A stretch of 64,000 nt of DNA, from assembly GCA_039707465.1 (NCBI GenBank), contig CM077658.1, forward strand, positions 10,515,074-10,579,073. Reading direction: 5' to 3'. The notes beneath the pieces are model-generated. The model was not told where the DNA came from and made no database searches. It worked only from the letters and a program-made list of their open reading frames with translations. Numbering within the stretch: position 1 is the first letter of the stretch; each line of letters begins with the position of its first letter. The translations under genes were made by a program, and so were the position numbers. Positions 47,677 to 56,534 of the stretch are shown here, one piece after another. Origin of the DNA: Rhabdophis nuchalis. Its lineage: Eukaryota > Chordata > Lepidosauria > Squamata > Natricidae.

Positions 47677-47929
47677 CCATCTGTCCTTCCGACCAAAAGG
47701 GGCTTAGTTCGTATTTAGTGCCGCATGGCTAATTAATCCATCATGCGGCCTGATGTAAGATACTGCCCTCTAATGGCCCAGATATTATCAGCCAACCTCC
47801 TCCAGTCCCGTGCACTCACTCCAAGATGTTACAGATGTTAAAAGCTCTTCCCGGGTCGTCCTCGGCCAGGTCCACCATTCCACAAAGCGGCTGCAGATGT
47901 TCCACGCCAGACTGCTCAACCAGCATACA

Positions 47930-48240
47930 TGTTCAAATTTTCTCCTTCTCCTTCTTCCATTTTCACCATCTCCAACTCCTTCCCATCTCCATCTCATCAC
48001 CATCTCCGTCCATCTCTCTCGATCTCCGTCCATCGCTCCTTCCATCTCTCTAATTCGCTCTCCTTCTTTCTCTCTCCTCCTCTCTCCTCCTCTTGTTCTC
48101 TCTCCTTCTCCATTTCTTTCTTTCTTTCTCCTTCGCCTTCTCCTTCCTTCTCCATCTCCTTCCTCCAACTCCTCCGACAACACCTTCCTTCCAAACTTCC
48201 ACACCTTCCACACCTTCTCTCACCAGCCTTCTCTTCCAGC
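47930..48240. repeat. Polypyrimidine (CTT/TCC) tract
   Basis: About 300 bp of almost pure C/T on the plus strand with irregular CTCCTT, TTCTCC and CATCTC units. Reading frames across it are artefacts (SPSP/LSLS on one strand, EKE/RRR on the other). It lies between the L2 coding region and the CpG-rich block, so it is probably part of the L2 5' leader. Confidence 0.85.
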
Positions 48241-48259
48241 CTCCCTTATGAGCAGTCCT

Positions 48260-48670
48260 CGCCAACACAAGCCGATCGGGATTGGGGATATTTCGGGCAC
48301 AGGCCAGGGTAGGACCGCACGACCTGCCACTGGTCGTGTGGCCCGATGGTAGCTCTCCTGGCCCGGCCCCATCTCGCAGCCGGCCGATCTTCCGCGTCCC
48401 GGCTTTGCGGCCTACCTCTCTTCCTTCCGGCCGCGCCGGGACGCTCTAGGCCGCAAACAGGCCGAGTCGCCTCTCCCGTCTTCTCTGCTCTCCGTCGTCG
48501 CCCGCACGGCTCGCCCTTCAGCTTCGGGCGGCTCGGCGCGACGACGGGCAGTTCGGCTCGTCGGGCCAGCCCTCAATGATGGTAAGTAGGGGCTGGCGAC
48601 ATCTTCCTGGGGGTGAAACTACCCCCCGGGCTTCTCCCAGCCTCAAAACGCGACCGCCATGTCGCGCAGC
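48260..48670 (-). promoter_or_regulatory. CpG-rich block, probable L2 5' UTR/promoter
   Basis: This segment is far richer in G+C and CpG than the surrounding host DNA (for example GGCCGCGCCGGGACGCTCTA and GCGGCTCGGCGCGACGACGG, the latter given in reduced form). It sits upstream of the minus-strand L2 frame and ends next to SINE sequence at 48678, which marks the probable L2 5' end. LINE internal promoters commonly look like this. No exon is recognisable inside it. Confidence 0.5.
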
Positions 48671-48677
48671 CCTTATA

Positions 48678-48748
48678 GGAAATCCAGTTTGGTGTAGCCC
48701 CTAGAAACCAGGCAGCTGTGAATTCTAGTCCCACCTTTGGCATCAAAG
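48678..48748 (+). mobile_element. tRNA-derived SINE (family D), left piece
   Basis: It reads CCAGTTTGGTGTAGCCCC, then 'AGAAACCAGGCAGCTGTG' and AATTCTAGTCCCACC (B-box region) up to CATCAAAG. It continues at 49223 with CGTCAAAGCCAGTTGGGTGA after a hAT insertion. Confidence 0.75.
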
Positions 48749-49222
<474 letters not shown>

Positions 49223-49290
49223 CGTCAAAGCCAGTTGGGTGACTTCAAGCCAGTCGCTTTCTTCCAGTCCAACTAACCTTCAGTGTCTCC
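49223..49290 (+). mobile_element. tRNA-derived SINE (family D), right piece
   Basis: It resumes with GTCAAAGCCAGTTGGGTGAC, then TTCAAGCCAGTCGCTTTC and 'CAGTCCAACTAACCTTC', the body of the same SINE as 48678-48748. Confidence 0.75.
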
Positions 49291-49369
49291 CCTATCAGCC
49301 CTTGTCTTTATACATATTTATATTATGCAGTTGGGCACCTGAAAGTGTCGTTGGCTTACCTGAACGATC

Positions 49370-49484
49370 TTCTCTGTGAGCTGCGAGGAGAGTCCAACGA
49401 TGGGTTAATTCTGCCTGATTGCCCTGGACTGGATTGATTTTCTTGAAGCCACGCCTCTTCCTGTGTGCTTGCCAGAATTTCAAT
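49370..49484. repeat. DIRS inverted terminal repeat (3' copy)
   Basis: About 115 bp that is the reverse complement of 55167-55282. The shared core runs from GAGAGTCCAACGATGGG to GCTTGCCAGAATTTCAAT. The copies differ at CTGCGAGGAG versus CTGCTTGGAG and by one base near the tip. The element extends a further 25 bp outward here (GTGTCGTTGGCTTACCTGAA), so the two termini are not equivalent, which is typical of DIRS. Confidence 0.93.
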
Positions 49485-49630
49485 ATAGGCGTGGACCAGT
49501 AGTCCGTTCTTGTTGGTCTCAAGGTGTCCAGCACTCCTGGTGCAAGTTAACAGTCTGTCAAGATAGTAAATAGGTGAAAAACAGTACAAACAACCAAGGT
49601 GTAAGGAATCTACGCTAGAGCCAGGGCGGG

Positions 49631-49720
49631 GTTGGACTCTCCTCGCAGCTCACAGAGAAGATCGTTCAGGTAAGCCAACGACACTTCTCCTGTGAGCTGC
49701 TTGGAGAGTCCAACGATGGG
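49631..49720. other. DIRS internal complementary region
   Basis: The first part, 49631-49684, is complementary to the 3' terminus 49345-49398. The second part, 49685-49720, is complementary to the 5' terminus 55247-55282. Together they are the complement of the two element ends joined, with a shared AA at the junction. In the DIRS model this region bridges the ends of the cDNA so it can be closed into a circle. Both complementarities look perfect by eye. Confidence 0.93.
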
Positions 49721-49731
49721 AAGTGCCCAAG

Positions 49732-50946
49732 CTAAACGTTCCCAGGGCGGGAAGTAGAGTCACCGGTAGATTCCGCCTCTAAGTGAACCTGCTGCAAGAC
49801 TCTGCGACCAAAGGCCGCCTCAGAGGAAGCAAACTTGTCCAACTTGTAATTGCGGACGAACTGGGACGGAGAGGCCCAGGTGGCCGCCCTGCAGATCTCA
49901 CCAAGTGATGCTTGAGTAGCCCAGGCCGCTGAAGTCGCCGCGCTCCTGGTCGAGTGTGCCGTGATGTTCGGGGGCACCCGTTGAGCCTGGTGAGCATAGG
50001 CCGAGGCGATGCAGGACCGCAGCCACCTGCCAATGGTGGCGGAGCTGGCCTTTCTACCCATGTTGCGAGGCTGGAAGGTGACGAACAAGGCTTCCGAACG
50101 CCGGAAATCAGCTGTACGCCTAATGTAAGTCTTGAGCGCACGTCGCACGTCCAACTTATGCCATCGGCGCTCTCTGGGATGTACTGGCCGTGGGCAGAAA
50201 TCAGGTAAGATAACTTCTTGGCCACGGTGGAACAAGGAGTTGACCTTCGGGACAAAGGTGGGATCGAGTCGGAGGACTACCCTGTCCTCATGGATAGCAC
50301 AGAGGTCCTCCCTGACCGACAACGCCGCCAACTCCGAAATCCGACGGGCGGATGTGATGGCCACCAGGAACACCGTCTTGAACGTGAGGTGGCTGAGATC
50401 GCACCGTCGCAACGGTTCGAAGGGCGGGTCGATTAGGGCCCTGAGGACGATGTGCAAGTCCCATGTCGGATATCTGTGAATGACCGGAGGGCGAAGGTTG
50501 GTGGCCCCACGCAGGAAACTCTTCACGCTAGGATGTCTGGACAAGGACGAGTAGGACCCAAAGGTGAGCACGGTGGAAAGTGCAGCCACCTGACGACGGA
50601 GAGTGTTAGCCGCCAGCCCCTGTTCAAGCCCCCGCTGAAGGAAGTCCAGCACCTCTGAGATGGAGGCTGAAACGGGGTCGAGGTGGCGCTGTTCGCACCA
50701 GGCGATGAAGGTCGACCAGGTGGCATCATAGATTCTGGTGGTGGAGGGTCGACGTGAGGCCTGAATGGTACGTATGACGCCCTCGGAAAAATTGGCACGT
50801 TCTAGGAGCCGCCGCTCACACGCCAAACGGCTAACTGCATCCACTGTGGCTCCGGGTGCGAAATGGAGCCTTGGATCAGCGTCACCTCCTCTGGAGGGAT
50901 CCTCCACGGTTTGCTGACAGACAGACTCACCAGGTCCGCGAACCAT
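49732..50946 (-). CDS. DIRS tyrosine recombinase (YR)
   Basis: It integrates the circular cDNA by strand exchange through a covalent tyrosine intermediate. Starting from the ATG at 50946 the protein is 404 residues. A helical core-binding domain (about 60-150, including RPSTTRIYDATWSTFIAWCE) precedes the catalytic domain. The first Arg is in ARRISELAAL. HSTRSAATS supplies His331 and Arg334, ATWASPSQF has W357 in the sixth-residue position, and VRNYKLD has Y367 as the probable nucleophile. This start is inferred: it overlaps the end of the RT frame by 145 bases. The same frame stays open upstream to an ATG at 52614, but that part lies opposite RT codons and looks like a proline/serine-rich shadow. 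Between 50946 and the end of the recombinase there is no other plausible early ATG. Confidence 0.88.
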   Translation of the reverse strand: MVRGPGESVCQQTVEDPSRGGDADPRLHFAPGATVDAVSRLACERRLLERANFSEGVIRTIQASRRPSTTRIYDATWSTFIAWCEQRHLDPVSASISEVLDFLQRGLEQGLAANTLRRQVAALSTVLTFGSYSSLSRHPSVKSFLRGATNLRPPVIHRYPTWDLHIVLRALIDPPFEPLRRCDLSHLTFKTVFLVAITSARRISELAALSVREDLCAIHEDRVVLRLDPTFVPKVNSLFHRGQEVILPDFCPRPVHPRERRWHKLDVRRALKTYIRRTADFRRSEALFVTFQPRNMGRKASSATIGRWLRSCIASAYAHQAQRVPPNITAHSTRSAATSAAWATQASLGEICRAATWASPSQFVRNYKLDKFASSEAAFGRRVLQQVHLEAESTGDSTSRPGNV

Positions 50947-52856
50947 GACCTCCTGGGCCAGTAGGGAGCGACGACGATCACCTCCGCCCGCTCCGTGAGG
51001 ATCTTCCGTATCAGACCGGGAAGCAGGGGGAGAGGCGGGAATGCATATAGAAGACCCGGGGGCCATCGGCACATGAGGGCATTGGTATCCTCCGCCCCTG
51101 GACATCTGTACCTGGTGAAGAACCTCGGGAGATGCGTATTTGCCGCAGAGGCGAACAGGTCGACTGCTGGCAGGCCGAACCTCCGTGATATCTCTAGGAA
51201 CAGATCCGGATGCAACTGCCACTCTGAGTTGTCGATGGTGGCCCTGCTCAGCCAGTCCGCCTGGACGTTGCTCTCTCCCGATATGTGTTCCGCCTTGATG
51301 GAGGCCAGGTTGGCCTCTGCCCAGAGACCCAAGCGTTCGGCTTCCTCCATCAACGACCTGGAGCGAGTGCCCCCTTGTCGGTTGATGTGGGCCTTGGCGG
51401 ACACATTGTCTGTGAGGAGAAGAACATGTCGGTTCTGAATGGTCAGATGGAAGTGAAGAAGGGCGAGGCGAGCCGCTCTCAGCTCCAGCCAGTTTATGCT
51501 GTGCTTGAGCTCCTCTTGCGACCACGTCCCCTGGGCGACTTGGTTGTCCAGGTGGGCTCCCCACCCGAAGAGACTGGCGTCGGTGGTGATGACCACTCGG
51601 TCCTGCTCGCGGAAGAGGCAGCCCTTGGCCAAGGACGCCATCCTCCACCACTTCAGAGACGATCGTACCCGGCTGGGAACCGGAACCGGTCTGGGAGAGT
51701 CGCTGTCCTTGGCTCTTTGGTAGGGTAACAGACACCACTGTAGGTGCCGAGAGTGCAGCCTCGCCCAGGGTACTATGGAGAAGCAGGAGACCATCTTGCC
51801 GAGGAGTTGCGACAAGAGGACAATGGGTGCAGTCCTGGATGCCTTCACTCTCTGTACAAGGTTGAGCAGACTTGTCACACGTTCCTGGGACAGATAGACC
51901 TGGCAGGCGATGGTGTCGATGACCACCCCCAGATGAATTATCCTGGTAGTGGGAGTCAGGTGGCTCTTCTTCAGGTTGATGGAGAACCCGTGTTGTTCGA
52001 GGGTTCGCATGGTCAGACGTAGGTCCCTGATCGCCTGTCGGTGGCTTGACGATTGAACGACTATGTCGTCTAGGTATGCTTGGAGACGAACCGGTCGCGA
52101 CCTGAGTGATGCCAGGACTGCCGCCAGAACCTTCGTGAACGTCCTCGGGGCGGAGGACAGACCGAAGGGGAGGGCCCTGTATTGGTAGTGGTTGCCTGCG
52201 TAATAAAACCTGAGGAACCTGTGATGCGCCTTTCGAACCGGGACATGGAGGTAAGCCTCCTGGAGATCTATGGATGTTAAGAGATCCCCCGGTCGAATGC
52301 AGCTCAGGATGGGCTGGAGGGACTGCATCTTGAAGCGTTTGTATGCCAGATGCTGATTCAGGTGTTTGAGATCTAGGATTCCCCTCCAGCCTCCCGAATT
52401 CTTGGGGACCAGGAATAGGATCGAGTAAAACCCTGACCCCTGATGTTCCACTGGCACCGGTTCTATCGCGTTTATCTCTCTCAGGTGGGCTACCTCCTGC
52501 TCCATGAGGGACCTTCTGAGGGGAGAGGAGGGGGTGGGGCAGCGAATGAATCGCCTGGGAGGAAGGGAGGTGAACTCCAGGGTGAGACCCATCCGAATGG
52601 TCTGAAGGACCCACTGATCGGACGTGGTCTGCTCCCAGGCCGCCTGAAACAGTTGGAGGCGACCCCCTATGGGAGCTGTCCTCTGCGGGTCACTTAAATT
52701 TGCGGAAGGGACGGGAGCCGGACCCACCTCGGAAGGGGCGTTTGGAATAAGATGAGCGACCCCTGTCACGGAAAGAATGTCTGTCCTGACCTCTATCTGC
52801 TCCCTGATGGTAGGGCCGATGGTACTGGCCTGAACTGGTGGAGGGCTCAGAGGCAC
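50802..52856 (-). CDS. DIRS reverse transcriptase / RNase H
   Basis: This 684-residue protein copies element RNA to cDNA and degrades the template. The RT domain covers about 120-330: VPKNSGGWRGILDLKHLN, SIDLQEAYLHV (Asp197), LPFGLSSAPRTF, and YLDDIVVQS (YxDD at 261-264). RNase H covers about 420-540: TTDASLFGWGAHL (D426), WLELRAARLAL (E458), LLTDNVSAKAHINR (D483) and NVQADWLSR (D534), so the acidic tetrad is complete. The C-terminal 130 residues include PAVDLFASAAN and VVAPYWPRRSWFADL, a region that in DIRS elements follows RNase H and has been compared with a methyltransferase; I do not see a convincing methyltransferase motif. The frame overlaps Gag by 167 bases at its start. An internal start or recoding is possible. 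Confidence 0.93.
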   Translation of the reverse strand: MPLSPPPVQASTIGPTIREQIEVRTDILSVTGVAHLIPNAPSEVGPAPVPSANLSDPQRTAPIGGRLQLFQAAWEQTTSDQWVLQTIRMGLTLEFTSLPPRRFIRCPTPSSPLRRSLMEQEVAHLREINAIEPVPVEHQGSGFYSILFLVPKNSGGWRGILDLKHLNQHLAYKRFKMQSLQPILSCIRPGDLLTSIDLQEAYLHVPVRKAHHRFLRFYYAGNHYQYRALPFGLSSAPRTFTKVLAAVLASLRSRPVRLQAYLDDIVVQSSSHRQAIRDLRLTMRTLEQHGFSINLKKSHLTPTTRIIHLGVVIDTIACQVYLSQERVTSLLNLVQRVKASRTAPIVLLSQLLGKMVSCFSIVPWARLHSRHLQWCLLPYQRAKDSDSPRPVPVPSRVRSSLKWWRMASLAKGCLFREQDRVVITTDASLFGWGAHLDNQVAQGTWSQEELKHSINWLELRAARLALLHFHLTIQNRHVLLLTDNVSAKAHINRQGGTRSRSLMEEAERLGLWAEANLASIKAEHISGESNVQADWLSRATIDNSEWQLHPDLFLEISRRFGLPAVDLFASAANTHLPRFFTRYRCPGAEDTNALMCRWPPGLLYAFPPLPLLPGLIRKILTERAEVIVVAPYWPRRSWFADLVSLSVSKPWRIPPEEVTLIQGSISHPEPQWMQLAVWRVSGGS

Positions 52857-54393
52857 GAAAGGGCTGCTTCCGAAAGGAAGCAGGGCCCTTGCGATCGGAT
52901 TTTTTGGAGACAGAGGGCATGACTTTCTTTTTGTCCTTGTTCTCCACTAGCACGGGGTCAAGGACCTCCCCGAAGAGCTTCTCCCCTTTATAGGGGGCAG
53001 AAGCGATCTTCCATTTGGAACGCATGTCAACGTTCCAATGACGAAGCCAAAGGAGCCTTCTAGATGTAACATTAGATGCCAAGGCCCTGGAGGCGAACTT
53101 GGCGGAACTGAGGGTGGCATCGGCGGTGTATGAAACACCTGCCATGATCTTACGTAACTCCTGTCTAGTTTTGGAGTCGCCCGCTGGTACTTTGGCAAGG
53201 AGCTGTCTAAGCCACTTGAGTGTGGCCCTTGACATAAAGGAGGCCGAGGTGGCAGTCTTAATTGCCCATGCAGCCGCCGTGTGGGTCTTATGGCAGGCCT
53301 TCTCTGACCTTTTGTCCTCCGCCTTAAGGCCCTCCAGGAGATCTGGAGGTAGGACCGATGTAGAGGTGAGGGCCTGTACCGGCGGGTCCACTGGAGGCAG
53401 CTTAAGCAGGTCCTCCAGTGGGGCATCTACTGTATAAAGCTGCTTGTCTATATTACTGTGTGATGCTGCAGTGCCCGGCTGGGCCCACTGGCGTTGAACC
53501 AGATTGAGAAACATTTTGGGCACTGGCACTATCTCCTGAGTTTCCTCAGGTTCCTCAAAAAGACCCTCATCGTTATCAGAGACCACCTCTGGGGTCGGTG
53601 CGGGCGCTGTGACCTTCATGCGGGTGGAAACCTTAGCCTTGCCTAGAATGACCTTGAAGGTGGAACTGCGGAAAAGGCCCTTGAAGGCGGGCTTCTCCGG
53701 GGCAGCTTGCTCATCCCCAGAGAACTCCTGCTCAGGAGCCAGGTCATCCTCCACGGAGGAGTCTCCACTATCCAGGGACGAATGGGGAGAGGGGGACCTG
53801 CGAAAGGCCTGGCGCTCAACTACCTTGGGGGCACTAGGCCCCTTGGCCCGCTTGCTCTTATGCTTCAAGCCATCAGCAATCCCTTGGGAGATGGCCCTAT
53901 CAATGATTGCCTGCATTTCAGCCGAAATGGCAGGCCCCTGATCTTCAACTGGCCTGGCCCTCTTACGAGGCCTAGAATGAACTGGGGGAGGAGAAACTGG
54001 CCTAGAAATAGGGGTGCCCTCCTCCTGAAATAGGTCATCATCACCCCCCAAGGAAGGTTCTGGGGAGTCATCCGAGGAGAATTCCTGTTCTTCCTCTTCC
54101 TCTGCAACATCTCTGCTAAGCAGGGGAACGTCCTCAAATTCAGCCACTTGTGCTTCTTGAACAATCACTTCAGTGATATCTTTGGAATTGTCCTTGGCTT
54201 TACGTTGGGCCTTGTCAAATTCTTTGTCAAGGGCTTTTTGGCGCCTGGAGGCAGCCCTATCCTGTGCCTTGTCCTGCCTCTTGCCCCCGGTCTTGCTAAG
54301 GGCCTCCGAGGCAGCCTTGCTGGCCTGCCTAACGAGCCCCCTGCTGGTGGATGGCCCTGGCTGTTCCTGATCTTGGGCAGCTCTTTCAGACAT
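52690..54393 (-). CDS. DIRS Gag-like protein
   Basis: This 567-residue, highly charged protein is the first frame and presumably the RNA-packaging structural protein. The N-terminus (to about 80) is rich in Lys, Arg, Ala and Gln and is probably helical (SKTGGKRQDKAQDRAASRRQ). An acidic stretch follows near 100-125 (EEEEEQEFSSDDSPEPSLGG), then a central region with FLNLVQRQWAQPG. The C-terminus is Arg/Gly/Ser-rich (DRHSFRDRGRSSYSKRPFRG), as in RNA-binding tails. No CCHC zinc knuckle, protease or integrase is present, which fits DIRS rather than LTR elements. Identification rests on position and composition. Confidence 0.8.
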   Translation of the reverse strand: MSERAAQDQEQPGPSTSRGLVRQASKAASEALSKTGGKRQDKAQDRAASRRQKALDKEFDKAQRKAKDNSKDITEVIVQEAQVAEFEDVPLLSRDVAEEEEEQEFSSDDSPEPSLGGDDDLFQEEGTPISRPVSPPPVHSRPRKRARPVEDQGPAISAEMQAIIDRAISQGIADGLKHKSKRAKGPSAPKVVERQAFRRSPSPHSSLDSGDSSVEDDLAPEQEFSGDEQAAPEKPAFKGLFRSSTFKVILGKAKVSTRMKVTAPAPTPEVVSDNDEGLFEEPEETQEIVPVPKMFLNLVQRQWAQPGTAASHSNIDKQLYTVDAPLEDLLKLPPVDPPVQALTSTSVLPPDLLEGLKAEDKRSEKACHKTHTAAAWAIKTATSASFMSRATLKWLRQLLAKVPAGDSKTRQELRKIMAGVSYTADATLSSAKFASRALASNVTSRRLLWLRHWNVDMRSKWKIASAPYKGEKLFGEVLDPVLVENKDKKKVMPSVSKKSDRKGPASFRKQPFRASEPSTSSGQYHRPYHQGADRGQDRHSFRDRGRSSYSKRPFRGGSGSRPFRKFK

Positions 54394-55166
54394 CCCGGGG
54401 TTGTTAACTCACCACCTGAAGACAACAAAGGGCTCACAGCAGGACGATCACGGAGCAGCAGGAGCAGAAGCAGCAACGAGAGAGCGGTAGATCAGCTCCT
54501 GGGAGACTGAAAAAAGCACCCTCCAATGAGCAGGGATTGCTCAGAAGCAAAGGAGAGCCTGCCGGATCGTGGCCGGACAGGAGCGTTTCCTAAGCCTCAA
54601 GCTGGAGCCGGCAGATGCAGCGAAGATTGGAGCAGCAGCAGCAGAAATTCCTCTTCGCGCCTCCGCAAAGCAGCAAGAAAAGGCGCCCGGAAAGCAGCTG
54701 CTCAGCAACGGATCTGGGGCTTCCGGCAGCTTTCGCGCCTAATTTAGCCGCCCCCACCTTCCTTTTGCTGTAAGAAGCGCCCGCCAATGGCTGCAGAGGC
54801 CAAAAATGGCGGGCGCCGTTTGAATGAGCGGCGCGAAGCCGCTGGAACGAAGACCGGCTTCCTGATGCCGGGGGAATGGCTCCGACGCTCCAGCAGGTCA
54901 GCGCTAGGCGGCAGGGCACTCTGGCCACTGACCGAAGCGCTGCCAGGCTCCCTAGGCACTCCGAGCCTGGGGCCAGTAAGCAGAGCCCGCGCGCGCCCGG
55001 GCGAACCCAGGACGCGTCGGGAATCTCTTCTTCTGTGAGCTTCAGGAGTAAACTCGCTTACAATCTGTAAACCTAAATTTAAAAAAGCTTTGGAGAGTCC
55101 AACTAGGTCCTGTTAGATATTTCTTTAGGAGAACCAACAGAACGTGTCCAATTGGGCTCAGACTGG
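54394..55166 (-). other. DIRS 5' leader
   Basis: About 770 bases between the 5' terminal repeat and the Gag start. It is GC-rich from 54400 to 55020, with CpG-containing blocks such as GCCCGCGCGCGCCCGGGCGA. It probably contains the promoter. Open frames on either strand here lack recognisable domains. Confidence 0.6.
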
Positions 55167-55282
55167 ATTGAAATTCTGGCAAGCACACAGGAAGAGGCGT
55201 GGCTTCAAGAAAATCAATCCAGTCCAGGGCAATCAGGCAGAATTAACCCATCGTTGGACTCTCCAAGCAGCTCACAGGAGAA
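55167..55282. repeat. DIRS inverted terminal repeat (5' copy)
   Basis: The reverse complement of 49370-49484. It starts ATTGAAATTCTGGCAAGC and ends AGCAGCTCACAGGAGAA at the element boundary. The outer 36 bases are complementary to 49685-49720. Confidence 0.93.
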
Positions 55283-55765
55283 TATCAGGTGTTATCGCAT
55301 ATAAGAAGGCCCATTGAAAACTGATTCCATTCTAGCATTTTCATATTTTCAATATTCAGCAATATAATAGTTGCTTATAGGTGTCTCCTCCCAAAATGAA
55401 TACTACGAGAATCATCTCAGCCAGGCTAGCTGGGAAAATGCTCACTCTGCCCACCAACCATTATGGATTTAATACTGATTTGTATTTGTAGGCAGAATAA
55501 AGTCAAAGGGTAGACCTGAAAGGTCAAAATGAAGGTTAGCACATAAAAGATCACTAACTCTCTTTCCTGTTCCTCGGCTTTTGAAATGCTAGAAGCAGTC
55601 AATATTGTAAGTTGAATTCCTGTTAATCAAGAGGATGCAACAGTATGGCAGGGCACATCTAAATAATTAAACAAAAAGTCATCCATTAGGTAATGATTGG
55701 GACATGCGCAATCAAGCAAGCTCCTGAGCTTCATAAACTACTTGCTATAGGTCTTCTTGGTGGTC
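55283..55765. other. Unique sequence
   Basis: No gene or repeat recognised. Confidence 0.4.
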
Positions 55766-55773
55766 CAATACAG

Positions 55774-55908
55774 CAGGGGTCTCCAACCTTTGCAACTTTA
55801 AGTCTGAAGGACTTCAGCTCCCAGAATTCTCCAGCCAGCAGAGCTGGCTGGAGAAGTCTGTGAGCTGAAGTCCTTCAGACTTAAAGTTGCAAAGGTTGGG
55901 GACCCCTG
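55774..55908 (+). mobile_element. 135-bp palindromic hAT MITE (second copy)
   Basis: The ends are CAGGGGTCTCCAACC and GGTTGGGGACCCCTG. Exact target-site duplications CAATACAG lie at 55766-55773 and 55909-55916. It has the same length as 6054-6188. The distinguishing bases near the centre (GAATTCTCC on the left arm, GAAGTCT on the right) show that it is inserted in the opposite orientation. Confidence 0.93.
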
Positions 55909-56049
55909 CAATACAGTACAATTGCTGCATTGCACTAGTTGAAGCTCAAGTATTAGAAGGGCTTTGGTTGATTCTAATCAAATTAAGGCGTTATGACTTT
56001 TGTGCTTTGAATCTGGCTATACGTAAAGGCTGTTTCAAAGAGATATGCG

Positions 56050-56065
56050 GTAGTCCTTGACTTAA
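56050..56065 (+). mobile_element. 'CAGGTAGTCCT' element, terminal fragment
   Basis: CGGTAGTCCTTGACTT is the left terminus of this family, cut off by the adjoining SINE. Confidence 0.5.
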
Positions 56066-56345
56066 AGGTAAAGGTTCCCCTCGCACATATGTGGTAGTCA
56101 TTCCCGATTCTAGGGGGCAGTGCTCATCTTCATTTCAAACCGAAGAGCTAGCGCTGTCCAAAGACATCTCTATGGTCATGTGGCTGGCATGGCTAAATGC
56201 CCAAGGTGCGCTGTTACCTTCCCACCAAAGGTGGTTCCTATTTTTCTACTTGCATTTTTACATGCTTTCGAACTTGCTAGGTTGGCAGAAGCTGGGAGAA
56301 GTAACAGCAGCTCACTCCGTTACACGGCACTAGGGATTCATTGAA
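56066..56345 (-). mobile_element. tRNA-derived SINE (family A)
   Basis: The plus strand begins AAAGGTAAAGGTTCCCCTCG, then 'AGGGGGCAGTGCTCATC', 'TTCCCACCAAAGGTGG', 'TAGGTTGGCAGAAGCTGGG' and GTTACACGGCACTAGGGATT. The head is cut off inside the B-box region at about 56342. Confidence 0.88.
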
Positions 56346-56534
56346 GTCCTATCAAACAACTCTGAGTAGTGGCAGTGACTGAATCCATTTCAATTTTTAA
56401 TATGGTTAGCTTCAAAAAATGTAATGCCAGTCAACGACAGCCAATTGCCAGCCATCAATGCACCAATCAGCCAGTAGGAAGGCACCACATAAACAAGACT
56501 CACAGAACAGCCCAAAGCACATATTTCAGTAGAG

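Larger units (their letters stand above)
44066..48675 (-). mobile_element. Near full-length L2-clade LINE
   Basis: The element runs from an A/T tetranucleotide tail (TTTA units at 44068-44099 on the plus strand) through a short 3' UTR, a long endonuclease-RT reading frame, a purine-rich stretch and a CpG-rich probable 5' leader. The 3' UTR keeps the GACCCAGGGCGGCGCACAGG landmark found in all L2 copies here. At roughly 4.6 kb it is by far the longest L2 in the window. The 5' boundary is inferred from where SINE sequence resumes near 48678. Confidence 0.8.
49343..55282 (-). mobile_element. Complete DIRS-type tyrosine-recombinase retrotransposon, about 5.94 kb
   Basis: Reading on the minus strand, the order is inverted terminal repeat (55282-55167), 5' leader, Gag, RT/RNase H, tyrosine recombinase, internal complementary region (49720-49631) and the second inverted terminal repeat (49484-49370). 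There is no integrase, protease or LTR, and no target-site duplication, as expected when a circular DNA is integrated by a recombinase. All three frames are open. The terminal repeats differ at only a few bases. It lies about 50 bp beyond the SINE piece at 49223-49290. DIRS elements are known from squamates; the clade assignment is from domain order and catalytic motifs. Confidence 0.93.

Noticed and set aside
47788..48352. Ser/Leu/Pro-rich and Glu/Arg-rich frames
   Set aside because: Artefacts of the polypyrimidine tract and CpG-rich block in the L2 5' region.
49343..55282. LTR retrotransposon or endogenous retrovirus
   Set aside because: There are no LTRs, protease, integrase, envelope or target-site duplications. 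The inverted ends, internal complementary region and tyrosine recombinase define DIRS.
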